Origin: Episyrphus balteatus
Taxonomy: Eukaryota; Arthropoda; Insecta; Diptera; Syrphidae
DNA length: 64,000 bases
Assembly (NCBI RefSeq): GCF_945859705.1
Contig: NC_079136.1
Span: 92,069,120-92,133,119, forward strand
Direction of reading: 5' to 3'
Part shown: in pieces, positions 35,153 through 47,699 of the stretch
How the letters are laid out: every line of letters begins with the position of its first letter
Position numbering within the stretch: the first letter of the stretch is position 1
Made by a program: the position numbers and the translations under genes
Notes under the pieces: model-generated
Databases searched by the model: none
The model's input: only the letters and a program-made list of their open reading frames with translations
Told to the model about the DNA's origin: nothing

Positions 35153-36353
35153 GGGCCAATTTATTGAGCCTCCATTAAATATTAGATTTTGTCGTCTTAG
35201 TTAAAAGCGTTATTAAACTATTTACGCCATTAAGGAGACTCCATTAAATATTCATTTTATTCACTCTTCTTTAGTTAAATTCTTTGTTGTCAATGAAAAC
35301 TTTAAATTTAAAACTCTTTTAAAAAAATCCCAAGGATTTTTTATTTATTTTGAAAATAGATCTGTGAGAATCTAATAATTTTTTTAAATAAAAGAGATTT
35401 GATTTTTGTTTTCTAGTTTAAAATGATGAAGAAGAATATATGTAGATACTTTTAAGAGTGTTATGTGCATCAGTTCTCTAAAATTAAATATGCGTTACAT
35501 GCTATCGGAAAGTAAAACAACGAGTTAAGGAATGTTTTAAATAATAGCCGGAAAAGCCAGGCGAAAAGTAATTGCAACAGTCGATCACATCACGAATGCA
35601 ATTTATGATAAAGGCTGACCATAAGATGAAAATATTATGCAGCACAGCAACGGCAACCGTATTTTTTTTTTTAATTGGAGTAGTTGTTCTAATAGATGTG
35701 ACAATTGACAATGGCCCACCTAACGTTAGCTGTATCATACAAAAGGGATACACCCACAAAATCGGCAATAGAAATTCGCATTGATACAAATGCATAAAAG
35801 CCTTATTTAATGAGCAGTTGACCATTTCACATCATAAATTTTAAACACATGTTAGGATTATAAAATTAAATTAGTCTTGAGCTTTATCTACTCCACACCC
35901 GTTCAAATAATTTCAAACCAACGATGGTTTGGTTTAACAAAATTAAGCCATCGTTTGGGTTCAAGTGAATTTTCTTCATCCTCATCACATAAATCCAATT
36001 AATATCCAAGACAATTATCCATATTTCATGCTTTTTGAAATGATTGATATCTTAATTGACGCACAAATTTTCAAAAAAATAATGAAAAATAATTAAAATG
36101 ACAGTTAAAGCTAATGGAGAGTGAATAAATAGAAATCCTGTTTAAAACCTCAATTTGCTCTAAAAATCCCTCTTAAAAGGTCGAATTTGGCGTTTTAACT
36201 AAAAGGGCTTTAAAATTTAATGCTCAATTAATTAATGATGTGAAACTTCAAAAAAATCCTTAAAAGAGACTGTTAAACGAATTTTGTTTTTAAATTTAAA
36301 ATTCCCATTTTTAATGGAGATTTAAGTTTAATGGAGAGTCAATAAATTGGGCC
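35153..36353. mobile_element. TAA-flanked MITE family GGGCCAATTTATTGA, copy 1
   Basis: The ends GGGCCAATTTATTGAGCC and TCAATAAATTGGGCC are inverted, with further matching inward (CTCCATTAAA / TTTAATGGAG). TAA flanks both sides (35150-35152 and 36354-36356). The centre (35500-35950) is more complex and contains overlapping open frames on both strands (35502-35825 minus; 35572-35784 plus) without recognised domains. Confidence 0.85.
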
Positions 36354-36553
36354 TAAATGCATTTATATTTTACACTCACCAATTTAGCAAGTATCAGTCA
36401 TTCATTATTTCTACATTTTTGTAAAATACGCAACTAAATTCCAAAATTTAACACTAAATGCATTTATATTTTACACTCACCAATTTAGCAAGTATCAGTC
36501 ATTCATTATTTCTACATTTTTGTAAAATACGCAACTTAATTCCAAAATGTAAT
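36354..36553. repeat. Tandem duplication, 101-bp unit x2
   Basis: The unit beginning TAAATGCATTTATATTTTAC occurs at 36354 and again at 36455 with only a few differences. It starts at the TAA duplication of the element on its left, so that element's right flank has been duplicated. Confidence 0.85.
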
Positions 36554-38274
36554 ACTTTTCTATTGTGCGGTCGCAATCCATGAGGATTAGCCTGTTCATA
36601 TTAATTGGAAAACTCACGTTACTTAACCCCCCGAAAGTCATATAAACCTCAACATTAAAGTTGCCAAACTTTTGAATTCGATTTTAGGACACATATATGT
36701 AGCTATAAAACTGCTTACTTATATTTTGGTTATCCTTCACTACCAAAAATTACTCGGTCTAATAGAAGAAAACTTGCTTTGTTTCTCACTTTTGACTAGT
36801 ATAATGTTTACTTCGACTTAGAGTCCTTCTACAATATGATGGTTGCAATAACGATTAAAATGAGTAAAAATGGAGCTATTAAATAAAAACGGTACCAACC
36901 TCTTTTCCAAGATGGCAGCTGCACCCGACTTCCTATCATCCCAACAAATTGATTTTTATGATAAAGATATATACCTACCCAAACACATTCCATGAAAAAA
37001 AAGCGATTTCATGACCATATTTTGACTAATTTGATTGGGATATTATTTAGATTTCAATGGCTGTATGTAGCTATCGATTAACATTTTAGTTGGTTTTTAC
37101 TAATATCGCTTGTCATACTTAAATTTAAAGACAAAAACTAAATATTAGCGTTGTTAGCTTATTTAAACGAATATTATGTCGATTTTTTAACGAGCAAGTA
37201 AAAATCGAAAAAAATACCCTAGTCAAGTTTTTGCTCTCGTAAAAATATTTCAATTCATTTTATCGGACTGAAGTCAGTTAACTTATTTGGTATCTTTATC
37301 TATAGAAATTCAATTCATTGCTCGATTGAAATCAATTCAATTTATATACAAAAACGCATGATAATATGAAACCCAGTTTCCAAATACATAATCTTTTATC
37401 GATCTTTTTCCAAAAAAAGTAGAGTATCCCTTATATGAAATTCTCAAATTGAAGAATCTTTTCATATTGCATTGATATCCTACTTCTTTGGATAAACTTT
37501 CTCTCCTAATATTTACCTAAATGCATATTCACGAATATTTAAATAGAATTCTTACATAATGTTAGAAATTTTAATTCATCTACCTATAGCCTTGTGAACC
37601 TATTTTGTTTTTTTTTCTATTTATGTACATACATATTTCTAAAGTATCATTAAATTATAATGCTAAAATTAGAGTATTTGTACCTAAATAGTGTTTAAAT
37701 GCCTAAAAGAATTTTTGAAAAATTTGATTTATGCAAGTCATATAATCTTCGTCCATTTTGTATTGTTATCTTTTGACTTGTTTTCTTCTATTATTTGCAT
37801 TGCATTTATACACAAGTACAAAGAAAAAAAAAAAATTAAAAAAATGTTTTCTTCTTCCATCGATTTCCCCCATTCGTAGTCTCTATCAATTTCATTGCTG
37901 AAAACGAGATGAAAACTGTGAATGTGTGAGTGCATGAATATACTTTTTTGTTGTTTCTCATTTTATTTACTTTATAATACGATTTAACACGTAGGTATTA
38001 TGTAAGAGTGTATTGGTAATGCGGCGAATTCAAACCCGTCCCGTCACACTTTCGTATCTCGTTAAATTTTAAATAAATACAAATAAAAAACGTGTTCATT
38101 CGTCATGACATGAAAAATTTGCTTTACTTTAAATATTTATGTTCTATTTGAATATTTGAAAAGTCTTCAAAGTAAACAATGCTCAGTGATTGTGCTAAGA
38201 ACTAATTTTAGAACTAAAACCTAATATAGTTTTCTTGGTTTCAGTTTCAACGTTTATGTTATAATTATATTGTA
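36554..38274. other. Intronic, no gene
   Basis: A/T-rich intron sequence of the ZMYND8-like gene. Open frames at 37691-37879 and 37738-37935 are low-complexity shadows. Nothing else is recognisable. Confidence 0.45.
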
Positions 38275-38337
38275 TGTTGATAACATGCATAGAATACAAA
38301 AATGCTATAGATTAAAAGTTGAATACCGACTTATATA

Positions 38338-38649
38338 AGCCCTGTTCCATTGGAGGTGGTAGTTAACTCGTGAGTAGAAATCTAGTACAACAACTACACA
38401 TTCCTATCTCCTCGAGTAGAAGATCATGTGTTAATTCTAGTACTAGATCTACTCATGAGTAAACAACTACCACCTCCAATGGAACGGGGCTATTATTGTA
38501 TTGTATAGCCCTGTTCCATTGGAGGTGGTAGTTTACTCATGAGTAGATCTAGTACTACAAATCTCCTCTACTCGAGGAGATACGAAATTGTAGTTGTTGT
38601 AGTAGATTTCTACTCACGAGTAAACTACGCCCTCCAATGGAACAGGGCT
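38338..38649. repeat. Two adjacent ~150-bp MITEs with AGCCCTGTTCCATTGGAGG ends
   Basis: Unit 1 (38338-38491) and unit 2 (38507-38649) each start AGCCCTGTTCCATTGGAGGT and end with its inverse. They continue inward with GGTAGTTTACTCATGAGTAG. The flank GTTGATAACATGCATAGA...GAATACCGACTTA occurs left of unit 1 (38275) and again right of unit 2 (38652), so the locus has been duplicated with its flank. A third, more diverged unit lies at 38872-39042. Confidence 0.8.
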
Positions 38650-38718
38650 TATGTTGATAACATGCATAGAGTACAGAAATGCTTCATTTTAAAAAATGAA
38701 TACCGACTTACATACATA

Positions 38719-38870
38719 AAGCCTGGTACGCTGCTCGCGCTAAATTTTAGCTCCCATACAAATTATCGAAAAATTTTATCTGAGCTAAAATGGATCCCAT
38801 ACAAATTATCGATAACTTGTATGGGAATTTTATCTCAGCTAAAATTTAGCGCGAGCAGCGTACCAGGCTT
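38719..38870. repeat. Near-perfect hairpin MITE, AAGCCTGGTACGCTGC ends
   Basis: The halves are inverted copies: AAGCCTGGTACGCTGCTCGC...and...GCGAGCAGCGTACCAGGCTT, with inner TTTTAGCTCCCATACAA/TTGTATGGGAATTTTATC. The whole 152 bp folds on itself. A diverged relative lies near 55950-56065. Confidence 0.8.
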
Positions 38871-38871
38871 A

Positions 38872-39042
38872 AGCCTCGTTCCTTGGAGGTGGTAGTTTAC
38901 TCATGAGTAGATGATCTAGTACATTTACTACAATAACTATTCATGCTCTTCTTCCCGAGTACAAACGAATTGCATTGATTTCATTGAAAATCGTTAGTAA
39001 ACTACTAGTTGCACTTTGCCAACTCCCAAAGGAACAGGGCTA
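38872..39042. repeat. Third copy of the AGCCCTGTTCC MITE
   Basis: Starts AGCCTCGTTCCTTGGAGGTG and ends AAAGGAACAGGGCT; the inside keeps GTTTACTCATGAGTAGATGA but the right half has diverged. Confidence 0.65.
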
Positions 39043-39925
39043 ATTTTGCATCTGCTGTTAATAGATTAGGGACCTAGTTGTTAAGTTTCTAACGGCCATT
39101 TTATTCACTAGTTTAAAAAATACTTCTGGATGTAAAGAAATTTAAATGTCAAAAATAAATCCAAATCCATAATATTCACTACTTAAATCCAATCTTATAT
39201 CCAATTAATAATTCCAAACAAATTTAATCTGCTCTCTGGAGGTCTGTTTAACTTTATAAATCCAGATGTAAAATCCATTTTCACAGTGTTCAGTTGTTTT
39301 GTATTTTGTGAAGGAAAAATAAAGATAAATCGTCGGTGAAACCTGAAAAGTGTGTAGGTAACTCCAAATTTTCTGAAAATTAGATTTGAATGCCATCTGT
39401 TAGACAAACCTGATATCTACCACTCCTTAAACCGAGAATCCCCTTAAAGTTCATAGTTTTTATTTTATTAGCAAATTAGAAAATGAAAACTCATACAAAT
39501 GCCTTCAAAACGATTTTGTTTTTTTGCTCTCCTATAAAATTTGCTAAAATGGAGTTACACACTTTTCTGGTTTCACCGACGAAATGAAAATTATACAAAA
39601 TTTATTGAATAGTCATATAATTTTTTTTTTTAGTGAATAATATGAACAAAAAATTAAATCCTTGGATTTATGAAATTCAGATTTAACTGATTGGATTTAA
39701 AATTAACTTCTATCCAAACTAAATCCAGAGTGAATACTATGGCCGCAAGACTTTACAAAATTTAAACTTTACGAAAACTGATACATACGTTAGCTAAATT
39801 TAAACGCAAAGCAACACTAAAACAGCTCAGTATCACTGTTCTGTAACTTTTTCCAGTGTTGATAAAATTTTCATATGAACATAAAATTGAAAAAAAATTT
39901 TTTAAAACCGTACTTTCTTCTGTAA

Positions 39926-40718
39926 GGGCCAATTTATTGAGCCTCCATTAAATTTTGAAATTTATCGCTTTAGTTAACGGCCTCGTTAAACTATTGTCGC
40001 CTTTAAGTATACATAATTAAAAATTCATTTAATTCACTCTTCTTTAGTTAAAGTCCTTACTTTTAATGGAAACTTTAAATTTAAAACTCTGTTAAAAATA
40101 TCCTAGGGATTTTTTATTTTGTTTGAAAAATAATCTGTCAAAAGCTACAATTTTGTCAAATCAAATAGATTTGAATTGGAAGAAAAACCAAAAAACTATG
40201 ACCCGTAAGTATTTTGCAGCTGAAAACGCCAGAAAATGCAAGAGATTAACGATATACCAGTGGTAACCAAAGAATGCTACAACCTACAATTGAAACCATG
40301 AGAAGAAGAAGGAGTTAAGTGAAATTTTTAATTTTTTCCATCGGTGTGAAATAACAACTTAAATTTAAGTGTTATCGGCATTCATCTCGTGTCATTGGTT
40401 TAGAAGTAAGCTTTATATCTCTTCTTCTCATGGCTTCAATTGCAATGTTATGTATGTTATGTATGTATTATGCAGCATCTCAAAAATGATTAGTTTTGAA
40501 GTGGAGAATATAATCTAGTAGATCTAGTATTATCTGTGCGAAGTAGACAAGAAATGCATTAATTTCTTTGAATTTTGTTCTTTTTTATGGTACAAATGCA
40601 TGTGTGTATACTTATCCTATCCTTAAAAGAGACTGAATTAAACGAAATTGGTTTTTAATTTTAAAATTCCCTTTTTTAATGGCGATTTAAGTTTAATGGA
40701 GAGTCAATAAATTGGGCC
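39926..40718. mobile_element. TAA-flanked MITE family GGGCCAATTTATTGA, copy 2
   Basis: Same ends as the copy at 35153 (GGGCCAATTTATTGAGCCTC; GAGAGTCAATAAATTGGGCC) and the same inner motifs (CACTCTTCTTTAGTTAAA; TTTAATGGCGATTTAAG). TAA flanks both sides (39923-39925 and 40719-40721). At 793 bp it is shorter than copy 1 and its centre is different. Confidence 0.87.
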
Positions 40719-43700
40719 TAAGTGAAAGAAATTTTGCTTATTTAACGAAGAAAATGGATTTTGTAAACATTCGAAAATGTTTATTGACTAAAATAAAGTT
40801 ACAGAACAGGGAAAAGGGTTCTTAAAATTTCGTTTTCGAATCTTAGCGAAAAAAATTGAATTTTGTAGTTAAGAGATATTACATATGCATTTATTTTTAG
40901 TTCTGTTGAACGAAAAAATAGCAGAATAGGACAGGGCAGAACAGTGACTTGAGAAATTTTAGAACAAAAAAAAAAAGACACATTTGACAGTTTAACATAA
41001 ATATCCTGATTCAAAAGCAAGTCCAGAAAATCCTGTTCTAAACTGTTCCAGATAGCGTCACTGCACCTAAAATAGTTCAGAACAGAAAAACTTCAATGAA
41101 CAGCTGTACTTTTCCGCTCGGAACAGTCCAGAATAACCTCAACACATTGTTGTGGTTTAAACCTCTTCTTAGTATTAAATTAATATTTTCGAAGTAGGAT
41201 CTGACGTCTAGCTAAAAGACGCAAGTGTTTGAAAAAAGTATGATGCACGAAAAAATGCATTGGGCACGTTCAGGAAACGTTAAAAACTAAATGTTTAGCC
41301 AACGTCATTTTCTCAACGGAAAGTTAGGTAGACAAGTAAATCGAATTAGGGAGATTTTTCTTGCCTAACTTTCCAGTCAACTTTCCAATAAATTTGTCTA
41401 AATTGAAAGGATTTTTTTTGACAACTAACCAATCAGAGACGCGAAATTTACCTGGCCATTGTAATTGTTGATACATTTAATTTTGCAGTTACCCCAACTG
41501 GGTCTGCAAAAATTTCATATTTTATACATCCAAATCAAAGATACCAATCATTTGATGTAATCACCCACATCCACATAATTCTAGTGGGTCCTTTGTCTTT
41601 CATGAGCATTTTGACCAAAAACATACTAACACAGCCAATTGAAAAAAAAAAACAATCTTAGCTTAAAAAAAAAAACAAACATGAATGAATGGTTGCATTG
41701 CGACCTTGCGACGCAAAAAACTGATATGCTTCTATATTTTACTGTTTTCAGATGTTTGACCTTCAGATAAAAAAAGATTATGTGGATTTGAGTCTAATGA
41801 AACAAAAATTTTATTTTTTTTAAATTTAAAAATGTTGGACTTATTCCGTTCTTAAAACTTACCGTTTGAAATTTCACCTAAAAGTCAAATTTTGAATGAA
41901 ATAAACATATTTATGTAATTTATTTAAAACAAAAGTTTTAATGATAACAATACATTAACTACACTGTGTTACAAAATAAAAATCATGTACTTTGGGATTC
42001 AGTCCATAAAATCTACACCCAATTTGGTGCTTGAGCATAATAAAAAAATATTTTCAAAAATATCAAATACTCCTGTATTTAGAACTGTAAAGTCTGTAAA
42101 GTCTGAAATTGACCGAAAAATGTCTGAGTAAATAATCGTTGAAATCTGAAAACATTGAAAAACGGTTTTTTGACGATAAAACTTGAAATTTTGTAATACC
42201 TGCAACCTCTGCACAGTGGATACCGCCATAGGTCAAAAATAAAAAAAGTAAATGCCAGTTTTTTTTAAATCCAATGATTAAACAACGTTCTACAATCTCC
42301 CATCGAACCATAACCTTAAACAAAAAAGTTTGAGGGTTACCCCTTTTTTCATTTCTTAATAGCCATTCAAAGTCTGTATATAAAAAAAAGTACAGTTTTC
42401 TTATCGCTGCAGGTGTAAGGTGTGAACTTGCGATAGTGATAGCGGGTGTTAAAAAAATTGTGAACAGTATTAAATTGTTATGGATATTGAACGAGAAGGT
42501 TAATACTTCCTAAAAACATAAATTATATTGTTAAATAACATTAAATTGTGAACAGTATTAAATTGTTATGGATATTGAACGAGAAGGTTAATACTTCCTA
42601 AAAACATAAATTATATTGTTAAATAACATTAAGGCTTATTGTAATGGGGCTCGTTAGCGAAGCAATTTTAATCATTTTTATTAAGCTTAATTTTCAGTAA
42701 ATTGGAGACTTAGTTGGTTTGCCTTCGAGTGTTCTCTACAATTTAAGTTCTCAAATGAAGAATACTGTCCTACCTTTCGAAATAATAGCGCAGTTTTTTC
42801 CCCTTTTTTCTCTTTTCGAGTAATACGAGTTTAAATGACGATACACGGAGAAAAAAAAATTACAACGTGGAACTTAAAGATTTCCTTTTTGGCACTTTTA
42901 TTTATATAAAAGACTGAACTAGAGGGTAAGGGTAAGGTGCTCGATTGGCATTTCCGGCATTAACCATTTATTTTTTATTATTAAAAAAAATTTTTTTTTT
43001 TACCTTCTTTTATTTTTCTTCAAAATAACAAAAATTAAAAACAAACTGACTTGATGCATTATTTTGCAATAATAAATCATATAAAATGATAATATAGGCG
43101 TTTCATAAAAAAAAAATGGTCATTATATTTTTGACCGCACTTTGTATGGGACGGTACCCACTGTGCTCTGGTAGGTCACTTCCAAAGTAATTGACATGAT
43201 TTTTATTTTGTAACACAGTGCTATTTGTAGATTTTGAGTAATTACAACAAAAAAGTATTATACATAGGTTAGATCACATACGAAAATAGTAAAACAAAAA
43301 AAAATTATGTGGTATACTAAAAGAATAGTAAAACAAAAAATGGTAAAATTAAGATAGGTTTGAATGGTCATTCTTCGGTAAATTTTCAATGAAAAAAAAA
43401 TTTTAAACCTAATATTTTGAAGGAAATTTTTTTTTTTTTTTTATTTAGAGTAATTCATATGACTTTTTCAGCCCAAAAAAAAAAAATACCGTTAAAAAAG
43501 CAAAAAAAAAACCAAAAAGTCGATTTTATTGACTTTTTTTCATGTTTGTTTTGATATGTTTTGATATGGAATTTTTCCTTTCAATTTTATTATTTTGTTC
43601 TTCAAACTTATAAAATTGGTCTACCCCTGTAACTTCGACACCCAAAATACCTATTTGTTTTTTTTTTTTTCAATTTCGGAAAGATGTGGACTATTCCGTT

Positions 43701-43821
43701 CTAAAAACTGATTTAATTATATATTTTACTTTTTGTACTTTCATTCTTTTGGCTTATGCATACACAGTTACAAAAAAAAAAAAGAATTTTTACTACAACT
43801 TTGCATATATCTCTTTTCTAG
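40719..43821. other. Intronic, repeats but no gene
   Basis: At 41268-41470, GGGCACGTTCAGGAAACGTT and TTGCCTAACTTTCCAGTCAACTTTCC match an element seen in part at 15.04 and 17.8-17.97 kb. The rest is A/T-rich with long poly-A/T runs. Minus-strand open frames at 41999-42323 lack any recognised domain. Confidence 0.45.
42457..42632. repeat. Tandem duplication, 88-bp unit x2
   Basis: The unit containing TGAACAGTATTAAATTGTTA and GAACGAGAAGGTTAATACTT is repeated without visible change at an 88-base offset, implying a recent duplication or an assembly artefact. Confidence 0.88.
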
Positions 43822-44002
43822 CACGAAAGATTACTTAATGTTCCTGATCCAAACGAATGTCCCTCATATAGTATGTACGTTGTAAATCCGGTTACACTTA
43901 ATTCAATTCAAGACAAAATTGAGCGGAAAGAATTTAGATGTACTGAAGAATTTGTTCTGGAGACCAAATGGATTCAGCATAATGTGTCAACAGCATATTC
44001 AG
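43822..44002 (+). CDS. Zmynd8: ZMYND8-like exon 4: bromodomain core
   Basis: Acceptor CTCTTTTCTAG ends at 43821. It encodes HERLLNVPDPNECPSYSMYV through TKWIQHNVSTAYS, covering the ZA loop and middle helices, with the family-type CTEEFVLETKWIQHN motif. The donor TCAG|GTATGT at 44003 leaves one base of a codon. The residue after the Tyr that usually precedes the acetyl-lysine-binding Asn reads Ser here (see findings). Confidence 0.92.
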
Positions 44003-44065
44003 GTATGTACAAAAATAATGGAATCTAATCGATGAAAAAATTAAAATTTCATATTCTTTTCACAG

Positions 44066-45597
44066 TTTACAATAATAAGGATATTTTAATTGCAAAAACC
44101 TTACTTAAAGTATGCCGACAAGAAGCAACAGAAATTGAAACTTGCTCTGAATGCTATCTTAATGCCAATACTCGCAAAGATTGGTTTTTGGATGTTTGCG
44201 TCAAGCCACATATTCTCTTGTGGGCCAAACTAAAAGGTTTTCCCTATTGGCCGGCAAAAGGAATGGGTCTCGGTCCGAATTCACTTCTAAATGTGCGTTT
44301 CTTCGGTGATCATGATAGGGCATTTGTCCCGGTTAAAGACTGCTATTTATATTCAGCAATCGATCCGAATCCATATACGGGAAAACGATCGTTTCGGCCG
44401 GGTATTGCTGATTGTATAAAAGAAATAGATGTGCATATTGAAAAGATTCGTTCAGTTGTGGGAGCTTTTAAGTATGCACAACCCAAAACATTGTACGATC
44501 CAAATAATGAAATGAGACAATTAGAAGAAATGATGCCTGGAGTTGCTGAATATATGAGGCGCCAACAAACCATTCAAAAACCCCCTCTAACATTAAAGAT
44601 TATAAAGACGGCTGGAAATAATTTATCTATCATTATGAAAACTGATTCAGGCACAGATTCAGATCATTCCAGTCAAGGATTAGACTGGAAACAAAAATTT
44701 GTGCCGAAATCCATTGAATCTATTGAAAAACAAGAAAACACAAAATCTAATGATGTGTTAATGACGACTTCTTCAAAGTCTACATCACCTGCAAAAACTA
44801 CAATGCCCTCAAAGTCTGCGACGATAACACCTAAAACATATGCCAATAAATCAAACTATGAAGTTGTTGCAAAACCACAAAATAAAGATGAAATCAATTC
44901 ATCAAAGATAAATTCAGTCATATTGAAAAGGAAATCTGAAGTTTTTTCTGTATCGCCAAGTATTAAGAAATCCAAGAGCTCTGAAGATGGTCCTGCGGTA
45001 GATGTTGCTTCGGCAAATGATTGTTCAATAGCATTATCTCCTCCTAAAAAAGAAGATGAATCCAAAGTTGAAGAAAATGTTAATTCACTTAAGCGAAAGC
45101 GATCTTCTCGTTCGAACGAAAAACCTTCTATATTACCAAGGTCAATTTTTAGTACTGTTCCAATAGAACTAGAGCAACAACTAAGTAGGAAAAATTCTTT
45201 ACACTCAGAGAAATCTCTGGACGACGATAAGCCTCATCAGAATATACCAAAACAACCTGCCGAGGACTCAATTGCACAACAACAACCGCAAGAATTGCCT
45301 CAGCAGTCGCAAGAGCTACATCAAGAACAGAAAAACCAACAGAAAAAACTTGAATTTACTCCTCAGGAAAAGCCACAGGAACCACAACCACAAAAGGAAG
45401 TAACACAGCAACAAGCACAACTAAAACCACAGTTACAACAAACACAACAAAAACAACCACAGCAACAAAGAAATCAACTACAGGAGCAATCGCAACAACA
45501 ACTTAAACAACAGCAACAAATCCAACAACAAAACCAGCAACAACAACAAAAACTTCAACAACAAAGGCTACAACAACAACAACAGCAACAACAACAA

Positions 45598-45629
<32 letters not shown>

Positions 45630-47334
45630 ACAACAACAAAAACATCAACACAAACCGCAACAGCAGCAACAATTACAAAAGTCTGAAGTAACCCCACAGA
45701 GACACAACCAAGAAACATGCGATTCCCCTACCGATTCCATGTCCAAACTCGTACAGAATCGCCAAGGCGTAACAATAAAGAAAATAGGCAAAAATCAAGG
45801 TGGTATTACAACATACTTTGTTACTGATGACAAAAGCCAAAAGCAAATCTCTGATGAAAAAGCACAATCTACTACGCAAAAACTATCTCCTCAGCAACAG
45901 CAGCAACAAAAGTCTACTCCCTCGCCTCCTTCTACAAAACTATCTCCATCACCTCCCAAACCCATTCAATCATTTCCGAGTTCCTCATCAACAACTAAAC
46001 CACCGACGCCCATTTTACCTAAACCAAAACCATTAGAAAGGCTTGTCCCACCGAAAGGATTGATTCCATTCGAAGATATAAAATGTGAAAATTATGATGA
46101 ACAGCTTATAACATCAACTTGCAAGTCGATGTCCGACAAACCTATTGAACCACAACCTACGCAAAGCATTAGTTCTAGTGCAAGTCCAGTTCCAACAGCA
46201 TCTACATGTTCAACTCCCACTGGCAATGGAAAAGTCTCACAAGTCGGTACTGATCCACTTTTAATTACATTAGATCCAGATTCCGTTAAGAATGAAGTCC
46301 TTTCGGATGATGAATCTCCAATACCAACTGTACCGACAGAACCTCCTCCAAAGCAACACACAGTCACAGTTGTGGTTAATCAGCAAGCAACACACAATAT
46401 CAATCAAAAGCTCATGGAAGCGCCCCGTCTTGTGGGAGAGACAATGATCAAACGCATAGTTGTCCGCAGTCTGGAATCCTTAACAATGCAGCCACCACTT
46501 GTGAAAATTGCACCAGCTTCAATAAGTGCAACTATTACATCAAGTCCACCTTCTATATCTATTAATACCTCAGTGGTTTCAGCGACAGTGGCGCAATCAA
46601 GAAAGCAACAAAATGCCAGAGCGCGAAAGTCCTTCCCCAACAAAGGCCCAAATCAATCTTCAGTAATGTTGCCACCAGACGTAAGGCGTTCCTTGACGAA
46701 AAATAGTATGGTTTATATACCAAGTGATAATAATCAGAAAAACACTATACCAATAAAAACTGCTATATCAAAAACGTTTGTTCAGCCTGTAATTAAGACT
46801 ACATGCACGGCAATACCAATTACAGCTTCAAATACAACACAAAGTCTTAGTGTGAGTTCTGTTAGCCCCGCCATCACAACTACCACATCATCCACTCCAA
46901 CTTTGCCCTCAATTGTTGCAATGCCAATGCCAGCACCTCCAGTGGCGATAAATACAAATACTGTATCAGCGACTTTAGCATCAACTACCGCATCCATTAG
47001 CCCAACAACATCAACAGTTGTAACAAGTTGTATAGCATATCGACCAAATTACATTGCTCCGCAAAACACAATATCTCCAATACAGGTAACGTCACAACCT
47101 ACACCTGAAACAACGCAAAATAATGAAAATGATAAGCATCAGCAAGAAACTGATGGTCACATTCTGTCTGGTATTGTGACGCCTAATTTGGCTGCGGCTA
47201 TTACAGACACAATAGTGTGTGGTCCACCGAGAATGTCGCACAAACCAAATGGAGCACTACGATCAGATGGGAATTATGGCTTCAATTCGGATGCTGGTCC
47301 GGTGTGTAGGACACTCGTTGAAGGTGCTCATAAG
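44066..47334 (+). CDS. Zmynd8: ZMYND8-like exon 5: end of bromodomain, PWWP domain, long Gln/Ser/Pro-rich linker
   Basis: Acceptor CTTTTCACAG ends at 44065. Domains: final bromodomain helix (YNNKDILIAKTLLKVC); a Cys-x2-Cys linker (CSECYLNAN...DWFLDVC); the PWWP domain (residues about 562-660) with HILLWAKLKGFPYWPAKG and VRFFGDHDRAFVPVKDC; then about 900 disordered residues. These include Lys/Ser-rich clusters, a Gln-rich tract (about 45250-45675, residues ~910-1052) with a nearly pure CAA/CAG run at 45570-45640, Pro/Ser blocks and Thr/Ser-rich sequence. A more ordered-looking end (AAITDTIVCGPPRMSHKPNG...RTLVEGAHK) precedes the donor AAG|GTAAGC at 47335. PWWP domains of this family bind methylated H3K36 and DNA. 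Minus-strand frames here are shadows of the repeats. Confidence 0.95.
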
Positions 47335-47699
47335 GTAAGCATAATCTTTTCATTTTAAAGTATATTATTTTCACAGGCAAAAATAAGATGTACACTTAAG
47401 TAAACCGAACGATTTGACTTCGAAGGTTTAATTTTTCTATTCTAATGAAAAATAGAAAATCAGAAATTGAAGCATACCGTTTTTGTTTGGTAATTCTAAA
47501 AAACTGCCTTAAACTCCCAGATCTGGAATTCAAAACGATTAAATTTCTGTACGTTTTTATATTAATGAATTTGTTCAAATGTGAAATCTTTATTTATTTA
47601 ATTGACATTGAGTGCCAAACGAGAGTTTCGAAGGACCAAAAATCTTAGCCGGCAATAAAAAAAATATACCAAAGGGTAATTTCATAACAGCATAAACAT

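Noticed and set aside
35502..35825. 107-codon minus open frame inside the TAA-flanked element at 35153
   Set aside because: I looked for Harbinger transposase motifs (DDE region, HTH) and found none; the frame is probably chance.
45503..45718. Minus-strand Val-rich open frame opposite the Gln tract
   Set aside because: It is simply the reverse complement of the CAA/CAG repeat read as GTT/GTC-type codons.
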